64,000 bases of DNA from Sphingomonas sp. UBA978 (GTDB lineage: Bacteria; Pseudomonadota; Alphaproteobacteria; Sphingomonadales; Sphingomonadaceae): assembly GCF_002292295.1 (NCBI RefSeq), contig NZ_DBBS01000020.1, forward strand, positions 428,806 to 492,805, written 5' to 3'. Below the pieces are notes generated by a model. That model made no database searches. It worked only from the letters and a program-made list of their open reading frames with translations, and had not been told where the DNA came from. Made by a program: the position numbers and the translations under genes. Position 1 is the stretch's first letter. Every line of letters starts with the position of its first letter. This document shows, piece by piece, positions 17,913 to 25,844 of the stretch.

Positions 17913-19262
17913 ATGCTGACCCCAGATCAGGCGCGGGACCGCGCCGCCGATATCGTTTCCCGCGCCACGAGAGCCGGCGCGGATGCTGCCGACGCCGTCT
18001 TCGCCGCCGATGCCTCGCTCGACCTGTCCGTACGGTTGGGCGCGCTGGAGGACGTCGGCCGGTCCGAAAGCGAGGAACTCGGCCTGCGCGTCTTCGTCGG
18101 CCGTCGTTCGGCGAGCGTGTCGACCTCCGACCTTTCCGGCGATGCGGTTGCCGCGCTGGTCGAGCGCGCCGTGGCGATGGCGCGTGAGGCGCCGGAGGAT
18201 CGATGGTCGGGCCTCGCCCCGCAGGACCGGCTGATGCACGGCGCGCCGCCGCTGCTCGATCTCGACGACGGCGGCACGCTGACGCCGACCGAATTGCGCG
18301 AACTGGCGCTGGCGGCCGAGGATGCGGCGCGCGCGGTGCCCGGCGTCACCAACAGCGAGGGCGGCGGGGCGAGCGCGTCGCGTTCGGTCTGGGCGCTCGC
18401 GACCAGCCACGGCTTCGCCGGTGCCTATGCCGCCACCGCTTACAGCCTTTCGGCCAGCGTCCTCGCCGGCGATGCCGCGGCCGGCATGGAGCGCGATTAC
18501 GCGCATCATGCCGCCCGCAAGCGCGCGCATCTCGAAAGCGCCAAGGAGATCGGCCGCCGCGCCGGCGAACGCGCGGTGGCGCGGATCAATCCCGGCCGCG
18601 TCACCAGCGGGGCGATGCCCGTCGTCATGGACCCGCGCGTCGGCGCATCGCTGCTCGGTCATCTGACGGGATCGATCTCGGGGCAGGCGATCGCGCGCAA
18701 GACCAGCTTCCTGCTCGACGCGCTCGGCACGCAGGTCTTCGCCTCCGGCGTCACGATCCGCGACGATCCGCATCGTCCGCACGGCCTGCGCTCGCGGCCG
18801 TTCGATGGCGAGGGCCTGCCGGTGTCGCCGGTCGCATTGATCGAGAACGGCATGCTCGAAACATGGCTGCTCGACAGCGGCTCGGCGCGGCAGCTCGGCC
18901 TCGAACCGACCGGCCACGCCGCCCGCGGCGTCGGCGGCTCCCCCGGCGTGTCGCCGAGTAACCTCTACATGCAGGCCGGCACTATCCCGGTCGCCACGCT
19001 GATCGAGGACATCGCCGACGGCGTCTACGTCACCGAATTGATCGGCCAGGGCGTCAACGGCGTCACCGGCGATTACAGTCGTGGCGCGGCGGGTTTCCGT
19101 ATTGTGGGCGGGCAGATCGCCGGGCCGGTTGCGGAATTCACCATCGCGGGCAACCTCAAGGATATGTTCCGCGCGCTGACGCCGGCCAACGATCTGGAGT
19201 TCCGCTACGGCACCAACGTGCCGACATTGCGCATCGACGGGATGACCGTCGCGGGTGGCTGA
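17913..19262 (+). CDS. pmbA: TldD/PmbA family metalloprotease subunit PmbA (TldE)
   Basis: PmbA (TldE) acts with TldD as a heterodimeric metalloprotease that processes small peptides and antitoxins in E. coli. The 449-residue protein has the N-terminal domain (SVRLGALEDVGRSESEELGL) and the C-terminal region with TGSISGQAIARKTSFL, GVTIRDDPHRPHG and the closing GVYVTELIGQGVNGVTGDYSRGA, all typical of PmbA. It lacks the HExxxH zinc motif, as expected for the TldE-type partner. It overlaps the next gene by 8 bp. Confidence 0.92.
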   Translation: MLTPDQARDRAADIVSRATRAGADAADAVFAADASLDLSVRLGALEDVGRSESEELGLRVFVGRRSASVSTSDLSGDAVAALVERAVAMAREAPEDRWSGLAPQDRLMHGAPPLLDLDDGGTLTPTELRELALAAEDAARAVPGVTNSEGGGASASRSVWALATSHGFAGAYAATAYSLSASVLAGDAAAGMERDYAHHAARKRAHLESAKEIGRRAGERAVARINPGRVTSGAMPVVMDPRVGASLLGHLTGSISGQAIARKTSFLLDALGTQVFASGVTIRDDPHRPHGLRSRPFDGEGLPVSPVALIENGMLETWLLDSGSARQLGLEPTGHAARGVGGSPGVSPSNLYMQAGTIPVATLIEDIADGVYVTELIGQGVNGVTGDYSRGAAGFRIVGGQIAGPVAEFTIAGNLKDMFRALTPANDLEFRYGTNVPTLRIDGMTVAGG

Positions 19263-20043
19263 TCCGCGCGCCGATCTGACCGCAGCGGTGGCGCAGGTCG
19301 CGCATGAGGCCGGGCAGATGGCGCTCGCCCGCTGGCGTACCGATTTCTCGCGCTGGGAGAAGACGCCCGGCAGCCCGGTATGTGAGGTCGATCTCGACGT
19401 CGATCGTATGCTGCGGGCGCGGCTGGAGGGATTGCTCCCCGATGCCGGCTGGCTGTCCGAAGAGACGGTGGACAGTCCCGAGCGGCTGTCGCAGTCTCGG
19501 GTCTGGGTCGTCGATCCGATCGACGGCACGCGCGACTATATCCGCGGGCGCGAGGGCTGGGCGGTGTCGATCGCGCTGGTCGAGGATGGTCGTGCGACGA
19601 TCGGCGTGCTCGACGCCCCCGCGCGCCGCGAACGGTGGAGCGCGACGGCGGGGCAGGGGGCGCAGCGCAACGGGATGCCGCTCCACGCGGGAAACCGCAC
19701 GATCCTCGATGGCGCCCGGGTGCCGACCGACGCCTTGCCCAAGATCGACCGCCACCTGACGATGGTCCACAAGCCCAACTCGATCGCGCTGCGGATGGCG
19801 ATGGTGGCGGCGGACGAAGCCGATCTGGTCGCGACACTGCGCTGGGGCAACGAATGGGACATCGCTGCGGCGGCGGTGATCGCGGCGGAGGCCGGCGCGG
19901 CCGTCACCGATGCCGTTGGTGCGCCGCTGCGCTACAACAAGCCGAACCCGACCGCATTCGGGGTGATGGTGGCCGCACCCGGCATTCACGCCGCCGCCGT
20001 CGACTGGCTGGCCCCGCGGGCGCAGGCAATCCTGTCCGCCTGA
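19255..20043 (+). CDS. inositol monophosphatase family / CysQ-like 3'(2'),5'-bisphosphate nucleotidase
   Basis: This encodes a 262-residue Mg-dependent phosphatase. The family motifs are SEETVDSPERL (metal-binding Glu), WVVDPIDGTRDYIRG (motif 2) and NEWDIAAAAVIAAEAG (motif 3). CysQ members remove phosphate from PAP formed in sulfate assimilation; the closeness to CysQ versus a general inositol phosphatase is a judgement from overall resemblance. The GTG start lies inside the end of pmbA, so the two are translationally coupled. Confidence 0.85.
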   Translation: MADPRADLTAAVAQVAHEAGQMALARWRTDFSRWEKTPGSPVCEVDLDVDRMLRARLEGLLPDAGWLSEETVDSPERLSQSRVWVVDPIDGTRDYIRGREGWAVSIALVEDGRATIGVLDAPARRERWSATAGQGAQRNGMPLHAGNRTILDGARVPTDALPKIDRHLTMVHKPNSIALRMAMVAADEADLVATLRWGNEWDIAAAAVIAAEAGAAVTDAVGAPLRYNKPNPTAFGVMVAAPGIHAAAVDWLAPRAQAILSA

Positions 20044-20148
20044 TCGGCCGCACTTCGTCGCGTCGGGCCGAACTCGCATCGCCTGCGTAACGTTTTATTG
20101 CCCGACGCCGGCCCTGTCGGTCAGGCGCTCGGGAAGGGACCCTGTACG

Positions 20149-20295
20149 ATGTTGTGGACGATCGCCGTAATCCTGCTGATCCTCTGGCTGCTGGGCTTCT
20201 CGCTCCACGTCGCCGGCGGACTGATCCACATCCTGCTGGTGATCGCGATCATCGTCGGCCTCGTCCAGCTCTTCACCGGTCGTCGCTCGATCTAG
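20149..20295 (+). CDS. Lmo0937-family small membrane protein
   Basis: This encodes 48 residues, almost all hydrophobic: MLWTIAVILLILWLLGFS, then HVAGGLIHILLVIAIIVGLVQLFTGRR. The two-helix pattern with VAGGLIHILLVIAIIV is that of the short Lmo0937-like (DUF5670) proteins found widely in bacteria, often stress linked. It has a GGAAGGGAC site before the ATG. It stands alone, with a strong hairpin just after the stop. Confidence 0.85.
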   Translation: MLWTIAVILLILWLLGFSLHVAGGLIHILLVIAIIVGLVQLFTGRRSI

Positions 20296-20302
20296 TCCGC
20301 GA

Positions 20303-20329
20303 GGACGGTCCTCACGGCGAGGACCGTCC
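20303..20329. terminator. hairpin between convergent genes
   Basis: An 11-bp perfect inverted repeat (GGACGGTCCTC at 20303-20313 and its complement at 20319-20329, 5-base loop) sits between the end of the small membrane gene and the end of the LytTR gene, which converge. It has no run of T on either side, so it may work with Rho or protect both 3' ends. Confidence 0.6.
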
Positions 20330-20335
20330 CACCGA

Positions 20336-21136
20336 TCAGTGGACGAAGCGCGCCACCACGTCGCGATAGCTACGGCTGACCTTCACGCTCGCACCCGAAT
20401 CGAGCACCAGGAAGCACTCGCCATTGGTGTGCGGCTTGACCTGCTTGACCAGATCCAGGTTGACGATCGTCGAGCGATGCACCCGCTGGAATCGTCGAGG
20501 GTCGAGCCGCTTTTCCAGATCCTTCATCGTCTCGCGCAGGATCAGCGTGTTGTCGCCGGTGTAGATGCACATGTAATCGCCCGCCGCATCGATCCGCTCG
20601 ATCGTGTCGACGTCGACGCGGAAAATCTGGCCGCGATCCTTGATATTGATGAGCTTTTCGAAGCGATTGGCGCTGACCGCATCACCGCCGTCGACCATGT
20701 CCGCGGCGGCTTCCGGCGCATGCTCGGCGAGCACCTCCTTCAGCTTCTCGACCTCTTCGACGCCCCGCTTCTCGCTGAGCCTTTGCCGCACCCGCTCGAT
20801 CGTGTCGGCAAGCCGCGCTTCCTCGACGGGCTTCATCAGATAGTCGACCGCCTGCGCCTCGAACGCGCGCAGCGCGTGGTCGGAATAAGCGGTGACGAAC
20901 ACGAACAGCGGCGGCTCGACCTCCATCAGCCCTTGCACCACCGAAAAGCCATCGAACCCGGGCATCTGGATGTCGAGAAAGACGAGGTCGGGCTTGTGCG
21001 TCTTGATCGCCCGGATCGCCTCGCGGCCGTTGGAGCATTTCTCGATGATCTCGATATCATCATGTGCCTGGAGCCTGAGCTCCAGGCCCTGGATCGCGAG
21101 TGGTTCGTCGTCCACCAGGATGGTTCTGATCGTCAT
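20336..21136 (-). CDS. LytTR-family response regulator
   Basis: This 266-residue regulator has a receiver domain (MTIRTILVDDEPLA, phosphorylation site Asp55 in FLDIQMPG, VTAYSDHALRAFEAQAVDYLMKP) and a C-terminal LytTR DNA-binding domain from about residue 165 (IKDRGQIFRVDVDTIERIDAAGDYM, RRFQRVHRSTIVNL). A Glu-rich helical linker with a coiled-coil look joins them. Its start overlaps the upstream kinase stop by 4 bp, so kinase and regulator form a two-component pair. Targets are not known from the sequence. Confidence 0.93.
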   Translation of the reverse strand: MTIRTILVDDEPLAIQGLELRLQAHDDIEIIEKCSNGREAIRAIKTHKPDLVFLDIQMPGFDGFSVVQGLMEVEPPLFVFVTAYSDHALRAFEAQAVDYLMKPVEEARLADTIERVRQRLSEKRGVEEVEKLKEVLAEHAPEAAADMVDGGDAVSANRFEKLINIKDRGQIFRVDVDTIERIDAAGDYMCIYTGDNTLILRETMKDLEKRLDPRRFQRVHRSTIVNLDLVKQVKPHTNGECFLVLDSGASVKVSRSYRDVVARFVH

Positions 21137-22245
21137 GCGGCCTCTCTACTCAGATCGTCGAGCTGGAAGGGAATCTCGATCTCCACCGAAAAGCCTCCAG
21201 CCGGCGCGGTACGCGTCTCGAAACGGTGGTCCGGGCCATAAGCCTGCACCAGCCGCTCCCTAATATTGGGGAGACCTACGCCGGTTGAAAGGCTTGGCAT
21301 CGGACGACCGTCCTGCAAACCCGGTCCGGTGTCGGATACGCCGATCTGCACGCGATCCCCGGCGAGCCGCACGCGAACGCAGATTTCCGCGCCTTCCTCC
21401 TGCGTGCTGACCGCATATTTGATCGCATTCTCGACCAGCGGCTGGAGCAGCAGCGAGGGAAGGCGGGCGCGTTCGGCGGCCTGGTCGATCTCGAACTTCG
21501 GCCGCAGCCGCTCCTCGAACCGCATCTTCTCGATCTCGAGATACAGTTTCAGCGTCTCCACCTCCTGCGCCACCGTGACGTGCGCGGTCGGTTCGTTGGC
21601 CAGCGTATACCGCAGGAACGACGACAGCCGGCTCAGCATCGCATTCGCCCTTTCGGTCTGCTTGAGCAGCACCAGCGTCGAGATCGAATTAAGCGTGTTG
21701 AACAGAAAATGCGGGTTGAGCTGGTAGCGCAGCATCGCCAGCTGCGCCGAGGACGCCTGGTTCTCCAGATGCTGCATCTGGTCGATCTGATCCTCGACGA
21801 TCAGGTAGAAATTGATCCCGAAATACAGCGCCGACCAGCCGAACAGTGCGGTGAAGGTGACGTAGAAGGCGGCGAGCAGGCGCGGCAGCGTGACTCCGGG
21901 CTGGCCGTTCTGGATCAGCGACCAAGTGAAGGCGTCGAGGAACGCCCAGAACAGCGTCGCGCCGGCGAAGGCGACGATCGTCAGGATCAGCCCCGGTACG
22001 CGCGGCAGGCCCCGGAAATAGCCGTAGAACGTCGAGAGCAGCAGTGTCACGCAATAGCCCGTGATCGCCTCGACGAGCACGGGGATAATCGCCTCCAGCG
22101 ACAGGTTGGTCAGCGACGACGCGCCGCGGAGCAGCAGATAGCCGGTCCAGCCGACCGCCTGCAACGTCCAGAACGCACGGCTCTTGTTCTCGAAAAACGG
22201 ACGCACGTTGAGCGCCGGGCGGTGTGGGGCGGGAAGGGTCGCCAT
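21133..22245 (-). CDS. LytS/YehU-type sensor histidine kinase
   Basis: From MATLPAPHRP this is 370 residues. Four to five hydrophobic helices fill roughly residues 20-160. The kinase part follows with LRYQLNPHFLFNTLNSIS, where the His of NPHFLFN is the phosphorylated residue in the His_kinase (PF06580) family, then LLLQPLVENAIKYAV (N box) and GVSDTGPGLQDGR (G box). An upstream ATG thirteen codons earlier would add a Cys/Arg-rich stretch and is less likely. It pairs with the LytTR regulator in one operon. Confidence 0.92.
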   Translation of the reverse strand: MATLPAPHRPALNVRPFFENKSRAFWTLQAVGWTGYLLLRGASSLTNLSLEAIIPVLVEAITGYCVTLLLSTFYGYFRGLPRVPGLILTIVAFAGATLFWAFLDAFTWSLIQNGQPGVTLPRLLAAFYVTFTALFGWSALYFGINFYLIVEDQIDQMQHLENQASSAQLAMLRYQLNPHFLFNTLNSISTLVLLKQTERANAMLSRLSSFLRYTLANEPTAHVTVAQEVETLKLYLEIEKMRFEERLRPKFEIDQAAERARLPSLLLQPLVENAIKYAVSTQEEGAEICVRVRLAGDRVQIGVSDTGPGLQDGRPMPSLSTGVGLPNIRERLVQAYGPDHRFETRTAPAGGFSVEIEIPFQLDDLSREAA

Positions 22246-22291
22246 GTCGCCGCGGTCTCTACACGCGCCGGGCCAAGGGTGCAAAAAAGAA

Positions 22292-22323
22292 GGGCCGCCG
22301 CTCCCGGTGAGGAGCGGCGGCCC
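22292..22323 (-). terminator. intrinsic terminator of the TonB-dependent receptor gene
   Basis: A 13-bp perfect GC-rich stem (22292-22304 with 22311-22323, 6-base loop) is followed on the minus strand by CTTCTTTTTT. It lies 25 bp after the receptor stop at 22349 and before the kinase start, so it ends the receptor transcript and insulates the two-component operon. Confidence 0.85.
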
Positions 22324-22348
22324 GGTGAGCCGTAAAGCGATGCCCTCG

Positions 22349-25300
22349 TTAGAACGAGAAGCGGGCGCCGATACGGACGAGGTAGAGCGAGTTGTTGATG
22401 CTCGTGAACCCCGTGCCGGGCGTGCGGTAGCTGGAATAGCGATACTGCGCGCACGCCTGCGAGGTGTTTGCTGCTACGGTGCCGGCCACGCCGGTAGCTG
22501 CCGGGGCGGTGAGGCACTGCACCTGCACGACCGGAGCATATTGCGGGAATGCGAGCTGGCGCAGGCCACCCCAGTCGCTGTTCAGCAGGTTCGGCAGGTT
22601 CTCGATGTCGCCGAAGATCGACAGGCGCGATTTGCCGATGAACGTCGGGATCTCCTGCTCGAGGTGAAGATCGATACGCGTGAAGGCGCGATTGCGGTCG
22701 ATGTTCCGCGCCGCGATCTTGCCGCGATAGTCCTTCAGCTTCGTGCTCTCGATCAGGCCGTTGAGCGCATTGGCCGTATCGGCGGTGTCGTAGCTGACCA
22801 GCGGATCGGTGGTGCTGGTCGGCACATAGAGCAGGAACCGCTGATCGGAGTTGGTGCCGAGGCCGGGGCCACCGATCGTTCCGAACACCGACGAACGGCC
22901 GTTGACCGGGCTCTGCATGGTGTAGCTGAACGGGCGTCCTGCCCGCGTCTCGCCGAAGAGCTGGATCGTCGTCTTATAGTCGCCAAAGAAGGCATGGTCG
23001 AAACCGACGTTATACTTGAACGCCCATTTCGTCTGGTCGGCGGACGTTCCCAGCGTCGCGTTGTTGGGATCCGACATCGCGACGTTGAAATAATTGGACG
23101 ACGCCGTCGACGACGCAGCCGGGCTGACGTCCTTCACGTCCTGATAGGTGTAGCTGCCGCCGAACGACAGGCCCCAATCGAACTCCTTGTCGAAATGCGC
23201 CACGAAGATGTGGCTCCGGCCCTTCGTCGTATTGGTGAGCAGGATGTCCTGGTTGGTATCTGCGAAGGTCGTACGGCTGCCATAGCGAGGACGGCCGTCA
23301 GGCAGCGTACCGATGACGACCGAACGCAGGTCCGTGAACGTCACAGCCTGATTGGTCTTCGTGTACAGATACGTCGCGCCGACATTGAACCCGAACAGCT
23401 TATAGTCTGCCGACGCGGTGAGTTTTGTCACCGACGGCAGCTTGAAATCCTGCGCAAGCGCATTGGTCGGCGCGGGGTTGCCACCTGCGGGCGTGTTGGC
23501 GAGGTACGAACTGATCGCCGCCGGGATCGACGTTCCCGATACGTTGTTCAGGCCGGCCGTGCAGAGCGCGGCATTGGCGCCCACGTAGGTTGCGGTGCAG
23601 GTGGAGGTCGCGAGCGAGCCCGGCACCGTGCCAGCTACCGCTGCCGCACGCGTCATCGTGGTGATGCGGTTGGTCAGGACACCGGTGTTCGAATAGCTGT
23701 TCGACAGATAGATGTCCGGCGAGCCGCCGCCAAAGACCGCCGCGGATGCGCGGATCGACAGGTCATGCACCGGCTTCCACTGCGCGCTGATGCGCGGCTG
23801 CCAGTTGTCGAGACCCTTGTAGGTCTTGGTGTTGTAGAACCCATAGCGATTGAAGAACGACGTGTTCGCTGCCACCGGCGAACGCTGCGCGTACAAGTCG
23901 TACCGCACGCCATACGTCAGCTGCAGCGCATCCGTGACTTCCCACGTGTCCTGCAAACCGAACGTATACTGCTGGTAGCGGAAGTCCGACGCCGCGTCCG
24001 TCGGATTGAGCGACACCGCATTGGCATAGTCGAACTGCGATGCGGAACGATTCTGGAAATCCGCGATCGAGTCGAAATAATAGGCGCCGTTTAGGCGCTG
24101 CAGGAAATAGTTGAAGGTCCGCTTGGCGTTCACTTCCGCCAGCACCTTAATTTCGTGGCCTTCCGCGGTGTAACGCGCCTGGATCGAACCGCCCCAATTG
24201 TCGAAGAACAGCTGGTTGGCCTGACGGCTGATGTCCGGTCCGAAGATGACCTGCGAATTGCCGGTGCCGCAATTGCTTACGGAATTGGTCCCGGAAACGA
24301 CGCTGGTCGGCGCCGTACATACGGAAAACTGGGCAAAATTCGTGCCGAGCAACGGGTCCTGACCAACCTTGTTGTACTGGTACAGGAATCGGGTTTCGGT
24401 CGAGAAGTTGTCCGTCCAGTCGGAATTCAGCTGGGCGATACCCGACCGCAGCAGAACGCTGCGCTGGTAATAGTTCGACGCTAGACCGACCGCAGGCGTG
24501 GTCGTCGACTGGCTCGTGCCCTGAGCGACGGTGCTCGATTCATAGGCGTTGATGTACGACAGAGAGAGCTTCTGGCGATCGGTGATATTCCAGTCGATCC
24601 GGCCGACGATCTTTTCGTCCTTCTGGTTGTTGATCGACGTGAACGCGCCCGGGTTGTAGCCATACACGCTCTGGGCGATCGAGCTGATCTGATCGACCTG
24701 AGCCTGCGTGACGCCGGGCACCTGCGTAATGCTGGTCGTGGCGAGCGGGCGGGGATCGGTGTTGCGCTCCGCCGACACCATGAAGAACAGCTTGTCGGCG
24801 ATCAGCGGCCCGGAAAGCGTCGCGCCGTAGGTTTCGGAATTGTAATCCGGCAGATTGTTGACACGTTCCGAACCGATCCGCCTGCCCTGCCAATCGTCAC
24901 GGCTCTGCGAATAGAAGCCAGTGCCGTGGAACTCGTTCGTTCCCGACAACAGCACGGTGTCGATTGCACCGCCCTGGAAGTTGCCCTGACGGATATCGAC
25001 CGGGGCGATGGATACCGACACCTGACCGATGGCGTCGAACGGCACGGGGCCGCGACCGGTCGGGTTGGCGTCCGAGTTGAGGCCGAAGCTGTCGCCGACC
25101 TGCACACCGTTGATGGTGAAGCGGTTGAAGCGCGGGTTGACGCCACCGAAGCTCACCGCACGGCTGTTCGTCAGGTCGAGGGTCGCCAGCGGGTCACGAC
25201 GTTCGATGTCGCGAATGTCGCGATTGACCGAGGCGACCTTGCGGATGTCTTCCTGGGTCAAAACCGTACGCAGCGCCGTACCCACCGTTCCGGCACCCGC

Positions 25301-25672
25301 GATCGAGCGTGCGGTCACGACGATGTCGCCGCCGGCCTCGGCGCCTGCGGTCAGGTCGACCGGCAGCTCATATGCCTGCTGCGAGATCGTGAAGATGTCG
25401 GTGACGGTGGTGTTGCCCTGCGGGCTCGTCACTTCGACGGTGAAGGGGCCGCCGACTCGCAGGCCCGTCTGCGTGAACGATCCGTCCGTACCGGTCGTCG
25501 TCTGGGCGCGCGTGTTCGAGGGGACGTTGATGACGACCACCGTCGCGCCCGCGACGGGCGCGCCGTTCGCGGTCACGGTGCCGCGGATCGTCGAGGTCGT
25601 CTCCTGGGCGGATGCGGCAGCCGGCGCGATGAGCGCGACCGCGGCCACCCCTAGGAAAAGGTTGTTTCGCAT
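22349..25672 (-). CDS. TonB-dependent receptor, Oar-like, with carboxypeptidase regulatory-like domain
   Basis: This 1107-residue outer membrane protein starts with a signal peptide (MRNNLFLGVAAVALIAPAAASAQ). A carboxypeptidase regulatory-like beta domain covers about residues 27-100 (TIRGTVTANGAPVAGATVVV). A plug domain follows (VGTALRTVLTQEDIRKVASV through NRFTINGVQVGDSFGL), then a long beta barrel that ends in LVRIGARFSF with the usual terminal Phe. This arrangement is that of Oar-type receptors, which are sometimes linked to peptide uptake; the ligand here is unknown. It ends at a strong terminator and is expressed apart from ligA. Confidence 0.93.
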   Translation of the reverse strand: MRNNLFLGVAAVALIAPAAASAQETTSTIRGTVTANGAPVAGATVVVINVPSNTRAQTTTGTDGSFTQTGLRVGGPFTVEVTSPQGNTTVTDIFTISQQAYELPVDLTAGAEAGGDIVVTARSIAGAGTVGTALRTVLTQEDIRKVASVNRDIRDIERRDPLATLDLTNSRAVSFGGVNPRFNRFTINGVQVGDSFGLNSDANPTGRGPVPFDAIGQVSVSIAPVDIRQGNFQGGAIDTVLLSGTNEFHGTGFYSQSRDDWQGRRIGSERVNNLPDYNSETYGATLSGPLIADKLFFMVSAERNTDPRPLATTSITQVPGVTQAQVDQISSIAQSVYGYNPGAFTSINNQKDEKIVGRIDWNITDRQKLSLSYINAYESSTVAQGTSQSTTTPAVGLASNYYQRSVLLRSGIAQLNSDWTDNFSTETRFLYQYNKVGQDPLLGTNFAQFSVCTAPTSVVSGTNSVSNCGTGNSQVIFGPDISRQANQLFFDNWGGSIQARYTAEGHEIKVLAEVNAKRTFNYFLQRLNGAYYFDSIADFQNRSASQFDYANAVSLNPTDAASDFRYQQYTFGLQDTWEVTDALQLTYGVRYDLYAQRSPVAANTSFFNRYGFYNTKTYKGLDNWQPRISAQWKPVHDLSIRASAAVFGGGSPDIYLSNSYSNTGVLTNRITTMTRAAAVAGTVPGSLATSTCTATYVGANAALCTAGLNNVSGTSIPAAISSYLANTPAGGNPAPTNALAQDFKLPSVTKLTASADYKLFGFNVGATYLYTKTNQAVTFTDLRSVVIGTLPDGRPRYGSRTTFADTNQDILLTNTTKGRSHIFVAHFDKEFDWGLSFGGSYTYQDVKDVSPAASSTASSNYFNVAMSDPNNATLGTSADQTKWAFKYNVGFDHAFFGDYKTTIQLFGETRAGRPFSYTMQSPVNGRSSVFGTIGGPGLGTNSDQRFLLYVPTSTTDPLVSYDTADTANALNGLIESTKLKDYRGKIAARNIDRNRAFTRIDLHLEQEIPTFIGKSRLSIFGDIENLPNLLNSDWGGLRQLAFPQYAPVVQVQCLTAPAATGVAGTVAANTSQACAQYRYSSYRTPGTGFTSINNSLYLVRIGARFSF

Positions 25673-25810
25673 TTCGTTATGTCCCCTTTGAGCATCTGCT
25701 CGGAATCGCGGCCCGGATCTTTTGCCGTCGCCGCGCCCCTGCGCTTGCAGTATTTCTGTTCCGTGACAGTTGCCAGTCGCGTTTGGTTCCACGCAAAAGT
25801 CGTTGATTGT

Positions 25811-25830
25811 GCGTTGCAAAAAAGCAACGC
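25811..25830. promoter_or_regulatory. perfect inverted repeat upstream of the TonB receptor gene
   Basis: GCGTTGC and GCAACGC flank an A6 spacer, about 140 bp upstream of the receptor ATG and just past the ligA stop. It is not followed by T residues on the minus strand, so it is not a standard terminator. It could be an operator for the receptor gene or a ligA 3' hairpin. Confidence 0.35.
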
Positions 25831-25844
25831 TCGGCTAGCGCATA

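Noticed and set aside
22184..24094. 636-codon open frame antisense to the TonB receptor
   Set aside because: High-GC codon structure commonly leaves the opposite strand open. The receptor reading is supported by signal peptide, plug and terminal Phe.
25811..25830. Intrinsic terminator of ligA
   Set aside because: The short stem is not followed by T residues on the minus strand; the T run lies in the loop.
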